Part shown: positions 25,826-34,469 of the stretch, piece by piece | Position numbering within the stretch: position 1 is the first letter of the stretch | How the letters are laid out: each line of letters starts with the position of its first letter | Assembly: GCA_964195425.1 (NCBI GenBank) | Contig: CAXMOM010000044.1 | Location: forward strand, 62,001 to 126,000 | Direction: 5' to 3' | DNA from: Glaciecola sp964195425 | Lineage (GTDB): Bacteria; Pseudomonadota; Gammaproteobacteria; Enterobacterales; Alteromonadaceae | Length of the DNA: 64,000 bases | The notes under the pieces: generated by a model | Seen by the model: the letters and a program-made list of their open reading frames with translations, nothing else | Told to the model about the DNA's origin: nothing | Database searches by the model: none | Position numbers and translations under genes: made by a program

Positions 25826-27028
25826 ATGCGCGCAGGAGTAAAAGGCTTAATCATTGCCGCCGCCTTTATCGGCCCTGGAACAGTAACCACAGCAACGTTG
25901 GTCGGCGCGCAAACAGGTTATGCGCTTGTATGGCTATTAATATTTGCCATACTAGCAACCTTTATATTACAAGAGATGGCTTCTAGGTTAGGCACCATTA
26001 CCGGTGTAGGTTTGTCTGAAGCAATAATGTTAAGTATTACTAACCCTATTCTTAAATGGTTAATTGCAGGCTTAGTGATTGTTGCAATAGGCGTGGGCAA
26101 CGCTGCTTATGAAGGCGGCAATATTACTGGCGCTGCACTAGGCTTGAGTGCAAATTTTGGTGGCTCTATTAAACATTGGGCATTGTTGCTAGGTATACTT
26201 GCTTTGCTACTATTGGTGTCTGGTCAATATAAATTGCTAGAAAAATTCTTAATTGGCTTAGTTGCTACTATGAGTTTGGTATTTATCACCTTAATGGTAC
26301 TCGTAGGTATAGATACTTCGCTTCTGACTAAGGGCCTTCTTATGCAAGCCCCCATGCTTTCAAATACGGCATTGGCACTGGCCATAATAGGAACAACAAT
26401 TGTGCCATATAACTTGTTTCTGCATGCAGGGTTAAGCGCACAAGACACACAAAATAAAACTGATAACAAAGCCATTAGTAAGAAAGAGATGAAGCACCAA
26501 AATGGCCAGCTCTTTGCCAGTATTGGTGTTGGAGGCTTAGTTACATTTGCTATCTTATCAAGCTCTGTAAGCGCTTTTTTTGTAGCACAAATTGCGGTTA
26601 ATCCAAGTAATATCGCAAATCAACTTACGCCATTACTCGGTCAGCAAGCAAGCTTGTTTTTTGGTATTGGTTTATTTGCAGCCGGTCTAACATCAGCGAT
26701 AACAGCCCCATTAGCAGCTGCTTACGCGATAAGTGGTTTGTTTGGTTGGCAGCCAAGTTTACAGAATATGAAATTCAAGCTAACCGCTATTCTCATCGTA
26801 GCAGTGGGCACCACCATGGCAAGCATAGGCTTAAAACCAATTGCCCTTATTTTGATTGCACAAACCGCCAATGCCTTGTTGCTGCCTATTTCCGCTATAT
26901 TGTTGGTGTGGGTATGCAACCGCAAAGCGCTTTTAGGGGAATACAAAAATGGGGTGTTTGCGAATACTGGGGCCGGTGTGGTTATTATACTTGTGCTTGG
27001 TTTAGCATTTTACAAATTGTTTGTGTAA
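25826..27028 (+). CDS. Nramp-like divalent metal transporter with atypical metal-site motifs
   Basis: The ATG at 25826 (MRAGVKGLIIAAAFIGPGT) has AGGA seven bases upstream and is preferred over an in-frame TTG ten codons earlier. The 400-residue protein has about eleven hydrophobic helices and aligns with Nramp/MntH transporters. In helix 1 the canonical DPGN is GPGT. In helix 6 the canonical MPHN reads VPYN (within IIGTTIVPYNLFLHAG). Both alter residues that bind the metal in known Nramps, so the substrate or mechanism may differ from manganese/iron-proton symport. The 3' end overlaps, on the other strand, the end of an EAL-domain remnant. Confidence 0.85.
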   Translation: MRAGVKGLIIAAAFIGPGTVTTATLVGAQTGYALVWLLIFAILATFILQEMASRLGTITGVGLSEAIMLSITNPILKWLIAGLVIVAIGVGNAAYEGGNITGAALGLSANFGGSIKHWALLLGILALLLLVSGQYKLLEKFLIGLVATMSLVFITLMVLVGIDTSLLTKGLLMQAPMLSNTALALAIIGTTIVPYNLFLHAGLSAQDTQNKTDNKAISKKEMKHQNGQLFASIGVGGLVTFAILSSSVSAFFVAQIAVNPSNIANQLTPLLGQQASLFFGIGLFAAGLTSAITAPLAAAYAISGLFGWQPSLQNMKFKLTAILIVAVGTTMASIGLKPIALILIAQTANALLLPISAILLVWVCNRKALLGEYKNGVFANTGAGVVIILVLGLAFYKLFV

Positions 27029-27279
27029 CTGTTTCGCAATCTGCTTTGACCAGCTATGCCCGCCAAACTCACAACTTTAGGGTTAGCACGGATTAGCCCT
27101 TCTAAGGGCTTTGGCTTGGCAAACAAATACCCTTGTAATTGATCACAATTGATATCTATTGGAAATTCTTTTTGTTCGAGTTTCTCAACACCTTCTTCGG
27201 ACTGCGTGCATAAATTAAAATAGTTGACTAACTGAGTGTTGTTGCTCAGGGTGTATTGCGCGCTGATATGGACCGAAAT
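27010..27279 (-). pseudogene. Remnant of an EAL-domain (c-di-GMP phosphodiesterase) gene
   Basis: On the minus strand an open frame without a start encodes SVHISAQYTLSNNTQLVNYF and later EEGVEKLEQKEFPIDINCDQ, then LQGYLFAKPKPLEGLI and a stop at 27010-27012. These are the SVNISAQ-type and AEGVE..EQ...CD..QGYLFAKP motifs of EAL domains. In an intact domain about 130 residues separate them, but here only about 25 do. The gene has therefore lost its N-terminus and a large internal block including the catalytic EAL signature. The 3' end overlaps the Nramp gene. The remnant abuts an outer-membrane protein remnant on the other strand, so one deletion may have removed sequence from both. Confidence 0.75.
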
Positions 27280-27286
27280 TCAATGA

Positions 27287-28194
27287 CTATACGCTGACTA
27301 TCGTACAACAGATGCCTTGTCATTTAAAATTGGACGTCAACGCATTCCGCTTTATCAATACAGTGAAATAATGGATGTGGGATTTGACTACCCCTGGATA
27401 ACGCTTCCACTTGAAGTTTATAGCCCTTTTATTTTTACAGATTATGATGACGTGTTGGCGTCTATGAACTTTCATCTAAAAATTTCTTAGGCTCGATTGA
27501 CGCCTATTATGGTTTATTCCAAGGTGATATTTCTGCGGGTAATAAAGAATTTTATGCAGAAGTGAAAGATTTAGCAGGAATGGTGGTCACCATACGAATT
27601 TCCGATTTGAATTTTCGCGCCTTTTACCATGAGGGCAATGGTGAAGTATTTACAGATGAATCGATTCCGTTTCAAAACGTCTTAAATCAATTGGGATTTG
27701 TTAATTCGGCCAACTTATTCTTAGTGAATGATAAAGTCCAATACTATCAATTTAGCGTGGGCTGGGAAAAACTAGACTATTTTGCTCGTTTAGAGCTAAC
27801 AACTTATGATACTGATGCTTACTTCGTGCCTAAAACCGCTGCCGGATATTTTGCCTTAAGCTACAAATTCTATCCTTATACTTTTGACGCAACCTTCGCA
27901 AAAAACCGAGTAGACTATAGTGAAGTGTCTAATGAGATTCGTGTTGGCATTAGTCCGCAGTTAGATTTTCTTGCCCAACAATTCGATTTTGCAAGTAACG
28001 CTATTAAACAAGACGAACTTCAAACGATTACCTTAAGAGTAAGGTACGAACTTAGAACCAATGTTGCATTAAAAGCCGACGGAAAGTTTATAAATAGTCA
28101 GGTTGATACTGAAGATCCTACCGCATCACCTAGCCCATTTTGCGTACAAGAAAATGCCGAATTATTCCAAGTGGCTATTGAGTGGGTGTTTTAA
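27287..28194 (+). pseudogene. Truncated, frameshifted outer-membrane protein gene
   Basis: The first part (27287-27490) encodes DYRTTDALSFKIGRQRIPLY and then DVGFDYPWITLPLEVYSPFI, with no signal peptide or start, and ends at a stop at 27488-27490. The reading then continues in another frame as NFLGSIDAYYGLFQGDISAG. From there it stays open to 28194, ending FQVAIEWVF, a typical outer-membrane C-terminal strand with Phe at the end. A one-base loss in the AAAAATTT stretch near 27480 explains the shift. The gene is thus an N-terminally truncated porin-like barrel with a frameshift. It would normally be the partner of the PstS-like small protein that follows. Confidence 0.75.
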
Positions 28195-28544
28195 TGAAAA
28201 TTATAATACACTTAATCATTATGTTAATTATAGGTGCTTATCCCAATTTAAGCCTAGCAAAAGACGCGGTAGTGGTAGTCACCAACATTGATAACACCGA
28301 ACTTTCCTTGTCTAAGCAAGAAGTGCGCATTTTGTTTAATACAAAAGTGGTCGGATTAACAGAAGCAAGAATTCAATCATACTGGGCACAAATGCGATTT
28401 TCAGGGCGTAAAAAACCGCCTAAACAACTTGACGATGAAAAAATTGTTCTATTATTCTTGTCGCGGAACAAAGGTGCAGTTGCTTACATGTCAGCCAACC
28501 AACCTATACAGGCGGTATTAACAGTGGTTTACGCCTCTAAGTAA
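28194..28544 (+). CDS. Shortened PstS-like periplasmic protein, probably non-functional
   Basis: The 116-residue product starts at an ATG overlapping the preceding stop (TAATG). It has a signal peptide, MKIIIHLIIMLIIGAYPNLS, followed by KDAVVVVTNIDNTELSLSKQ. These and the later motif SYWAQMRFSGRKKPPKQLDD match small phosphate-binding-protein-like proteins of marine bacteria. Such proteins normally have about 35 more residues between the 'RIFLGK' strand and the 'YW..L.F.G...PP' motif. Here RILFN runs straight into TKVVGLTEARIQSYW, so an in-frame internal deletion is likely. It still has an open frame and may be expressed, but its place behind two gene remnants suggests decay. Confidence 0.65.
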   Translation: MKIIIHLIIMLIIGAYPNLSLAKDAVVVVTNIDNTELSLSKQEVRILFNTKVVGLTEARIQSYWAQMRFSGRKKPPKQLDDEKIVLLFLSRNKGAVAYMSANQPIQAVLTVVYASK

Positions 28545-28758
28545 GTAAACCGACGTTACCAATAAGTCTAATATTGCAAAGGTATGGTTGACTCAAATAT
28601 AAACCATTGCTTGTTTTCGTTAATTGATTGAAAAGGAACCATCTCAATGCTTATAGTAAGTTATAGTTTTTCATACAAAAAGGCTGCTTTAAATAACCAT
28701 TGAACGCTATTTTGCCTTATAACTGTATTATGACTTGGAATTTCAAGGAACCGCATCT

Positions 28759-29919
28759 TTGTTAACGAATATTATAGTGTTCGTACTCTTTGTCGCTTTA
28801 GCCATTGTAATCATCATTTGGTTGCGAAGCGGCAATTCGAGTAACGTAGCAACTAACAGCCTCATAAAACACAGGCAAAAACGTGTAAGTAGCCAGCCAA
28901 GTCATACTAACTTGCCTGATGCCTCAAGTGCGCATGCCCATGAAAAAAAGTTAAAGGTGGAAGATGCACCCGTAATTTCGCCTCGCTTTTTTGAGTTTCG
29001 GCTAATTACGTCTATTAGTGATGCCCATCAGTACCATGTGTTGACCGGCGATCAGAATATGCGTAAACCGCATCCTTTATTAAGTGCGTTAACAGGGAAT
29101 GTTTCTGATGCTAAAACACTGTACGAAACTGTAAAGACTGACCCTGAGCTAGTTGCTAAAATAATTAATGTATCTAACTCTCCGCTATTTGGATTATCAA
29201 AACCCATTACCAATGTGCATCACGCCATTGTTTACTTGGGTATTGTGCAAGTCAAAAATATTGCAACACACTTTGCTTTGCAAAAAAGTCTCGATTTTAG
29301 CGATAAGCAACAACAAAAAGCGTATCAACAAATATGGTCTGCTAGTTTTCTTGCCGGCTCAATAATGTTGGTTATGGCTAAGGCCATGCAATTAGATAAT
29401 GCAGCTGAATTATCAACCCGCTGTCAACTTGGTTATTTAGGGGATATTTCTACGCTGTTTTCTAGCCCAGAAACTGCTAAGTTGTATGTGGAAAATACGT
29501 CATATTTAGAACGTATCGATTTTATTCAACAATTGACCGAAGCAAATACGGCAATTTTAGGCGGTGTTCTCGCAAAGAAGTGGAATCTCCCGAAGGATAT
29601 ATCAGATTCGCTTCACAACAGTGCCTTACCGTTTACCAATCAATTTTCCGACACTAAATTAAGCGACTTACAGATACAGCAAATATTGGTTTGCTATTGT
29701 TGCTGCCGTTTAGCCGAAGCCATTCTATTTGATAACTCTAATGATATTTTAAATGCAAACGCGTTTTCATTTGAAGAGACGGGCAAGGAGGAGTTTTACT
29801 ACATCCCTGAGTTGCTAGAACAGTATCATTTAACACGGCTTTCAAGTGCACTTGCTGACACCAGCACGAAGTCAAAACTCATTGAGGCAGTAAACCTTAC
29901 GATTCAAAAGTTACATTAA
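28759..29919 (+). CDS. Membrane-anchored HDOD domain protein
   Basis: HDOD domains are catalytically inactive relatives of HD phosphohydrolases found in signalling proteins. The protein has one N-terminal membrane helix (NIIVFVLFVALAIVIIIWL) and a charged linker. The HDOD domain runs from about residue 105 to 300 and includes HPLLSALTGNVSDAKTLYE, LVAKIINVSNSPLFGLSKPI and VHHAIVYLGIVQVKNIA. The frame is open from a TTG at 28735, but the TTG at 28759 has AAGGAA eight bases upstream and is chosen. It is monocistronic, after the decayed locus, and converges on envC. Its partner is unknown. Confidence 0.82.
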   Translation: MLTNIIVFVLFVALAIVIIIWLRSGNSSNVATNSLIKHRQKRVSSQPSHTNLPDASSAHAHEKKLKVEDAPVISPRFFEFRLITSISDAHQYHVLTGDQNMRKPHPLLSALTGNVSDAKTLYETVKTDPELVAKIINVSNSPLFGLSKPITNVHHAIVYLGIVQVKNIATHFALQKSLDFSDKQQQKAYQQIWSASFLAGSIMLVMAKAMQLDNAAELSTRCQLGYLGDISTLFSSPETAKLYVENTSYLERIDFIQQLTEANTAILGGVLAKKWNLPKDISDSLHNSALPFTNQFSDTKLSDLQIQQILVCYCCCRLAEAILFDNSNDILNANAFSFEETGKEEFYYIPELLEQYHLTRLSSALADTSTKSKLIEAVNLTIQKLH

Positions 29920-29942
29920 GGTCTACAAATTTAGTAAAAACG

Positions 29943-31172
29943 TTAGCGTGCCAACCAGTTACTTGGATTTAGTGCCTTACCCTTATGCCTAATTTCAAAA
30001 TATAACCCAGCTCGTTCTTGACCGCCACTTGTGCCTACTAAGCTAATAGTATCGCCAGCTTGTACCATATCACCTACATTTTTGAGCAGTGCTTGATTGC
30101 GTCCATATACACTCATATAGCCTTTGCCATGGTCTACTATCGTGACCAAGCCAAAACCTTTTAACCAATCGGCATAAAGGACTACGCCATCAGAAACTGT
30201 GTTTACGGCTGCACCTGATTTTCCATTTATGACGATGCCTTTCCAACGCACTGGACCCTGCCTACGTTTACCGAATAAACGCAGAATATTACCCGCAGTG
30301 GGCACATTAAGCTGTCGCTCTTTGCCCGTTAAGCCAAGCAGTTCAATATCACTTCTTTGCCTAGCTTGTTGGGCGACAATTTCAGCTTGTTCAATGGCCG
30401 TCTCTAGGTCGCTTTCTTGCTGCTGTAATTGCGCGACTCTTGCTTGGTCGTTTCTAATTTGCTTCTCTAAGGCTCTAAACGTCTCAAATCTTTGTTGCTG
30501 TTGGTTACGCAGCTGCGACGATTGACTCGATTGTTTACTCAACAAGCCGATTAACTGTTGTTCTTGTGTATCAAGTTCAAGCTGAACAGTTTTAAGCGCA
30601 ACAACTAGGCCTCTAAAAGTATCTATTTGAGCTTGGCGTGCCTTATTTAGATACTGGTAATACGTGAGGACTCGCTCAAATTTACCCGCTTCATCTTGAT
30701 TGAAAATCATTTTAGCAAAGTCATAATCACCGGCCATATAAGCACTTTTAAGCTGGCTGGCTAAGGCTTTTTGTTGATTAGTCATTTGCGTTTGAATAGC
30801 GTTCTTTTCAGCTGTTAAGTTGGTGAGTTCTGCGCGTGTATTGTTTAGCTTTTTGTCGGTTTGATTGAGTAAGGTCGCAGTTTGCGCAATTTTCAATTCG
30901 GCTAACTTTAGTTCTTGCTGTAATCGGTCCGAATTTGCCAAATTTTTATTTAGCTTAAGCTGGGTTTGCTCAATAAGGTTTTGTATTGTTTCTAGATCTA
31001 TCGTGTCTGACGCGTTTTGTTCGTCCGATTGCGCCCATGTTAATTGACTACTTGCCAAACATAGCGCAAAAGCTATGGCTAAAACACGCCACGCGTTAAA
31101 TCGCGGCGTGCAAGCAGCCTTACCCTTATCAGTACTATCAACTAAATCACAAAACAATAGGTGGGTTAGCAA
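29943..31172 (-). CDS. envC: Murein hydrolase activator EnvC
   Basis: EnvC works in the periplasm at the division site to activate the amidases AmiA and AmiB. The protein has a signal-like hydrophobic segment (about 30-47, ending LTWAQS) and a long coiled coil (about 60-270). The C-terminal LytM domain reads WKGIVINGKSGAAVNTVSDG and ends RAGLYFEIRHKGKALNPSNW. The usual catalytic His pair is degenerate (VDHGKGYMSVYGRN), as in E. coli EnvC, so it is an activator and not an enzyme. The start is probably the TTG at 31172 with GAGG nine bases upstream; no in-frame ATG precedes the signal. It is 46 bases downstream of gpmI, the conserved arrangement. Confidence 0.92.
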   Translation of the reverse strand: MLTHLLFCDLVDSTDKGKAACTPRFNAWRVLAIAFALCLASSQLTWAQSDEQNASDTIDLETIQNLIEQTQLKLNKNLANSDRLQQELKLAELKIAQTATLLNQTDKKLNNTRAELTNLTAEKNAIQTQMTNQQKALASQLKSAYMAGDYDFAKMIFNQDEAGKFERVLTYYQYLNKARQAQIDTFRGLVVALKTVQLELDTQEQQLIGLLSKQSSQSSQLRNQQQQRFETFRALEKQIRNDQARVAQLQQQESDLETAIEQAEIVAQQARQRSDIELLGLTGKERQLNVPTAGNILRLFGKRRQGPVRWKGIVINGKSGAAVNTVSDGVVLYADWLKGFGLVTIVDHGKGYMSVYGRNQALLKNVGDMVQAGDTISLVGTSGGQERAGLYFEIRHKGKALNPSNWLAR

Positions 31173-31218
31173 ATGCTAGCGCCTCGTGTTAATACTTATA
31201 CAAGTTACAAAAAGCAAA

Positions 31219-32748
31219 CTACTTTAAAGTCACTATAGGGGTGCCTGTCATTTCGCTTGGTTGCTCAATTCCCATCAAATGTAGCATCGTTGGCGCTACA
31301 TCACTAAGCGTGCCGCCGCTGCGAACATTAGCGGCGCGGCCATAATAGATGAAAGGAACTGGTTCACTGGTATGTGCTGTGTGTGCTATGCCTGTATTTG
31401 GGTCTTGCATTTGTTCTGCATTACCATGATCGGCGGTTATTAAACACTCACCGCCATTACGACTTAGCGCTTCGATTATACGGCCTATGCATGTATCAAC
31501 AGCTTCGCAAGCCTTAACTGCAGCATCAAAGTTGCCAGTATGCCCAACCATATCACCATTAGGGAAATTACAAATAATGACATCATAAGATCCGGCATCT
31601 ATTGACTCAATAAGCGCATCGGTGAGTTTCTCTGAGTTCATTTCTGGCTGAAGATCGTATGTAGCAACATCGGGCGATGGAATAAGTATTCGGTTCTCAC
31701 CTTCATATTCATCTTCTTTGCCACCACTATAAAAGAAAGTAACATGCGCAAATTTCTCTGTTTCGGATATTCTCAATTGGGTTTTGCCATGTTTAGATAG
31801 CCATTCTCCCATTACATTCACAAGATCTACAGAGGGATAAGCCACCGGCGCTTTTAAAGTAGATTCAAATTCAGTTAGCATCACAAAGTTGATGTCAGCT
31901 TTAGGGTTTCTTGCAAAACCATCAAAACCATCAGTAATTAAGGCATGCGATAGTTCCCGTGCGCGGTCGGCTCTGAAGTTCATAAACAAGACAGTGTCGC
32001 CGCTTTGCATACCTTTGTAGTCACCAACAACCGTGGGTTTAACAAACTCATCTGTTTGCTTACGCGCGTATGAATCGGCTACACCTTGACTCGCAGTATC
32101 AACATAAAACTCAGCATCGCCTTTTACTAGCATGTTATAAGCAAGTTGAACGCGATCCCAGCGATTGTCTCTATCCATTGCGTAATAGCGCCCTATCAAG
32201 CTGGCTACTTTCGCGCCTTCGATACTCTTGCACGATTCTTCAGCCTGTTTTACAAATTTCTCGGCGCTTTGAGGAGGCGTATCTCTGCCATCTAAAAATC
32301 CGTGCAAATAAATCTTACTTACACCTCGCGCGTTCGCCAGTTTAGCAGCAGCAATCAAATGGTCTTGATGTGAATGCACGCCGCCGTCTGACAGCAACCC
32401 CATTATGTGCACCGCTTTGTTATTTTTTGCTGCAGTGTCTATAGCATTTGTGAGGACTTCATTGTGAATAAAGCTACCGTCTTTAATGGCCTTAGTGATT
32501 TTGGTGAAATCTTGATACACCACACGCCCTGCGCCCAGGTTTACGTGCCCTACTTCAGAGTTACCCATTTGGCCCGGTGGTAAGCCTACGTCAAGACCTG
32601 ATCCCGAAATTAAGGTACTAGCGAATTCACTGCTAAGCTTATCTAAATTAGGCGTGTTGGCGCAAGCCACTGCATTGTTGGTTTTATCTTCACGATAGCC
32701 CCAACCGTCTAAAATAAATAGTGCGAGTGTTTTTTTCTTAGCCGTCAT
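31219..32748 (-). CDS. gpmI: 2,3-bisphosphoglycerate-independent phosphoglycerate mutase
   Basis: GpmI interconverts 3- and 2-phosphoglycerate in glycolysis using two manganese ions and a phosphoserine intermediate. The 509-residue protein matches the family's size. The alkaline-phosphatase-like active site is visible: LFILDGWGYRED (about 10-21) for the first metal, MGNSEVGHVNLGAGR (about 61-75) with the catalytic serine, and GFLDGRDTPPQSA in the second domain. NFPNGDMVGHTGNFDAAVKACEAVD and ITADHGNAEQM supply the remaining metal ligands. It is the first gene of gpmI-envC and is divergent from yibN. Confidence 0.97.
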   Translation of the reverse strand: MTAKKKTLALFILDGWGYREDKTNNAVACANTPNLDKLSSEFASTLISGSGLDVGLPPGQMGNSEVGHVNLGAGRVVYQDFTKITKAIKDGSFIHNEVLTNAIDTAAKNNKAVHIMGLLSDGGVHSHQDHLIAAAKLANARGVSKIYLHGFLDGRDTPPQSAEKFVKQAEESCKSIEGAKVASLIGRYYAMDRDNRWDRVQLAYNMLVKGDAEFYVDTASQGVADSYARKQTDEFVKPTVVGDYKGMQSGDTVLFMNFRADRARELSHALITDGFDGFARNPKADINFVMLTEFESTLKAPVAYPSVDLVNVMGEWLSKHGKTQLRISETEKFAHVTFFYSGGKEDEYEGENRILIPSPDVATYDLQPEMNSEKLTDALIESIDAGSYDVIICNFPNGDMVGHTGNFDAAVKACEAVDTCIGRIIEALSRNGGECLITADHGNAEQMQDPNTGIAHTAHTSEPVPFIYYGRAANVRSGGTLSDVAPTMLHLMGIEQPSEMTGTPIVTLK

Positions 32749-32944
32749 AGGTGTCCTTGATGAAAAGCGTTAAACGTTTATTTGCCACAGAATCAAAATT
32801 ATAAATAGGCACAATAAACAAAATGTCGATAATAAACACTAATTTACCAGTTATTTGCCTATCCTGAAATAAAGGATATGAAATAATGTAGATCGAATAC
32901 CTACTTATACACTTTAATTGGGTGTTATTTACATGAGGTTTATA

Positions 32945-32950
32945 TATAAT
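32945..32950 (+). promoter_or_regulatory. Probable -10 element of the yibN promoter
   Basis: The sequence TATAAT at 32945-32950 lies 45 bases upstream of the yibN ATG in an AT-rich stretch. No good -35 match is seen at the ideal distance; TGTTAT at 32923-32928 is a poor candidate. Further upstream, TATCCT/AGGATA (32860-32878) forms a small hairpin in the 247-base gpmI-yibN gap. Confidence 0.45.
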
Positions 32951-32995
32951 TCCCGCCTTTAGCCGTATTTGAAAATTAAAGTGAGATAAAGCTTC

Positions 32996-33424
32996 ATGGA
33001 TTCAACACTTCTCGAGTTTGCAAAAGACCAACTACTACTGACCGGATTATGGGTCGCGTTGGTGGTAATGCTAGTTTATTCCTTCGTTGCACCCATATTA
33101 TCGAAGACCAAGCGCGTTAATAACCATGAAGCGACTTTATTAATCAATAAAGAAGACGCGATAGTGCTTGATATACGAGTGGCAAAAGAGTTTAAGGCGG
33201 GTCATATTATTGATTCTCGCCAGCTAAAGCCTGAAGAAGTTCGTGAAGGTAACTTTGTTAAGCTTGAAAAAAACAAAGAACAACCCATTATTGTAGTGTG
33301 TGCGATGGGTAACCTTGCGTCAGGTACGGCGACTAAGATGGCAAAAGCCGGTTTTAGTAAGGTATATGTTCTGGCTGGCGGCATGAACGCTTGGCAAGGT
33401 GCAAGTTTACCGGTCAGCAAATAG
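32996..33424 (+). CDS. yibN: Membrane-anchored rhodanese-like protein YibN
   Basis: The 142-residue protein has an N-terminal membrane helix (about 14-34: LTGLWVALVVMLVYSFVAPIL) and one rhodanese domain. DIRVAKEFKAGHIIDSRQL (about 61-79) is the CH2A region, and VVCAMGNLASGTATKMAKAGF contains the active-site cysteine in a CAMGNLA loop. LAGGMNAWQGASLPV closes the domain. Rhodanese domains carry persulfides; recent work links YibN of E. coli to membrane protein insertion, but this cannot be seen here. The neighbours grxC, secB and gpsA are the usual cluster. Confidence 0.9.
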   Translation: MDSTLLEFAKDQLLLTGLWVALVVMLVYSFVAPILSKTKRVNNHEATLLINKEDAIVLDIRVAKEFKAGHIIDSRQLKPEEVREGNFVKLEKNKEQPIIVVCAMGNLASGTATKMAKAGFSKVYVLAGGMNAWQGASLPVSK

Positions 33425-33516
33425 AATTTTAAAAAACAAAAATAGTTGATTGTTTACTTTATGGCTATACCGATAGCTAAGTAAACGGCAAAGCAACGAC
33501 TTACATTGAGACGAAT

Positions 33517-33774
33517 ATGCAGAAAATTGAATTATACACTAAGGGCTACTGCCCTTATTGCAGTCGGGCTAAAAGCTTATTGGAAGCAAAAAACCTTAGC
33601 TTTAGTGATTTTGAAATAGATAAACAACCTGAACTACGTGACACCATGATTGAGCGGGCCAATGGCCATTCTACCGTGCCACAAATTTTTATTGGCGACA
33701 CCCATGTAGGTGGTTGCGACGACCTATTCGCACTCGAATCTGCAGGTAAGCTAGACGCGCTATTGAACGGCTAA
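33517..33774 (+). CDS. grxC: Glutaredoxin 3
   Basis: This 85-residue dithiol glutaredoxin uses glutathione to reduce disulphides in the cytoplasm. The active site CPYCSRAK is at residues about 12-19 in IELYTKGYCPYCSRAKSLL. Other expected elements are the cis-proline in HSTVPQIFIGDTHVGGCDDL (about 51-70) and the glutathione-binding GGCDDL. The size is that of GrxC. It lies 92 bases after yibN and 115 bases before secB. Confidence 0.96.
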   Translation: MQKIELYTKGYCPYCSRAKSLLEAKNLSFSDFEIDKQPELRDTMIERANGHSTVPQIFIGDTHVGGCDDLFALESAGKLDALLNG

Positions 33775-33840
33775 CACCAACATTATAACTGCATTGGATG
33801 AAGTAAACTCACAGTATTTTCATCCTACATTCTCAACATC

Positions 33841-33862
33841 AAACACGCAATATAGCGTGTTT
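33841..33862 (+). terminator. Hairpin in the grxC-secB gap
   Basis: AAACACGC (33841-33848) pairs perfectly with GCGTGTTT (33855-33862) around a six-base loop. It ends 27 bases before the secB ATG. There is only a short T tract, so it could be a weak terminator for grxC or a structure in the secB leader. The sequence does not tell which. Confidence 0.45.
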
Positions 33863-33889
33863 ATAAGAAGTAAATAACAGGAAATAAAC

Positions 33890-34408
33890 ATGGCTGACGA
33901 ACCACAAGCTGCTCAGCAGCAACAAGAAGTCCAATTTAATATGCAACGCATTTATACCAAAGATATTTCATTTGAAACGCCTAATTCGCCAGCCGTTTTT
34001 CAAAAAGAATGGAAACCTGAAATAAAACTTGATATCGATACCCGTACCAATGAAATAAATACTGGTCTGTTTGAGGTGGTATTGTCGGTTACCGTAACCG
34101 CGACTAACGATGGCGATACTGCTTTTTTATGTGAAGTACAGCAAGCCGGTATTTTTGCTATTGGTGACATGCCAGACAACAACAAAGCACATATGCTTGG
34201 TTCTTACTGTCCCAATCTTTTATTCCCTTATGCGCGTGAAACTGTGTCTAACTTAGTTAATCGTGGTACTTTTCCAGTACTTAACTTAGCGCCAGTAAAC
34301 TTTGACGCTATATTTGCACAATATGTTCAAAAGCGCCAAGAAGAAGCGCTCGCGGCACAAAAAACTGAAGAAAGCGGCGATAGCACAACGCCTAAACTAG
34401 ACTCTTAA
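33890..34408 (+). CDS. secB: Protein-export chaperone SecB
   Basis: SecB is a tetrameric cytoplasmic chaperone that keeps precursors unfolded and hands them to SecA. The 172-residue protein has the family's core: FNMQRIYTKDISFETPNSP (about 16-34), the beta-sheet region TGLFEVVLSVTVTATNDGDT and FLCEVQQAGIFAIGD. HMLGSYCPNLLFPYARETVSNLVNRGTFPVLNLAPVNFDAIF follows. The N-terminus is Gln/Ala-rich, and the C-terminal 20 residues form a polar tail. AACAGGAAA precedes the ATG. gpsA follows 61 bases on. Confidence 0.97.
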   Translation: MADEPQAAQQQQEVQFNMQRIYTKDISFETPNSPAVFQKEWKPEIKLDIDTRTNEINTGLFEVVLSVTVTATNDGDTAFLCEVQQAGIFAIGDMPDNNKAHMLGSYCPNLLFPYARETVSNLVNRGTFPVLNLAPVNFDAIFAQYVQKRQEEALAAQKTEESGDSTTPKLDS

Positions 34409-34469
34409 TTCCATTGGGCGGCTAATTAAGCAGTTAATCGCCAATTTATAGTCAAGGACAACCATTGTA

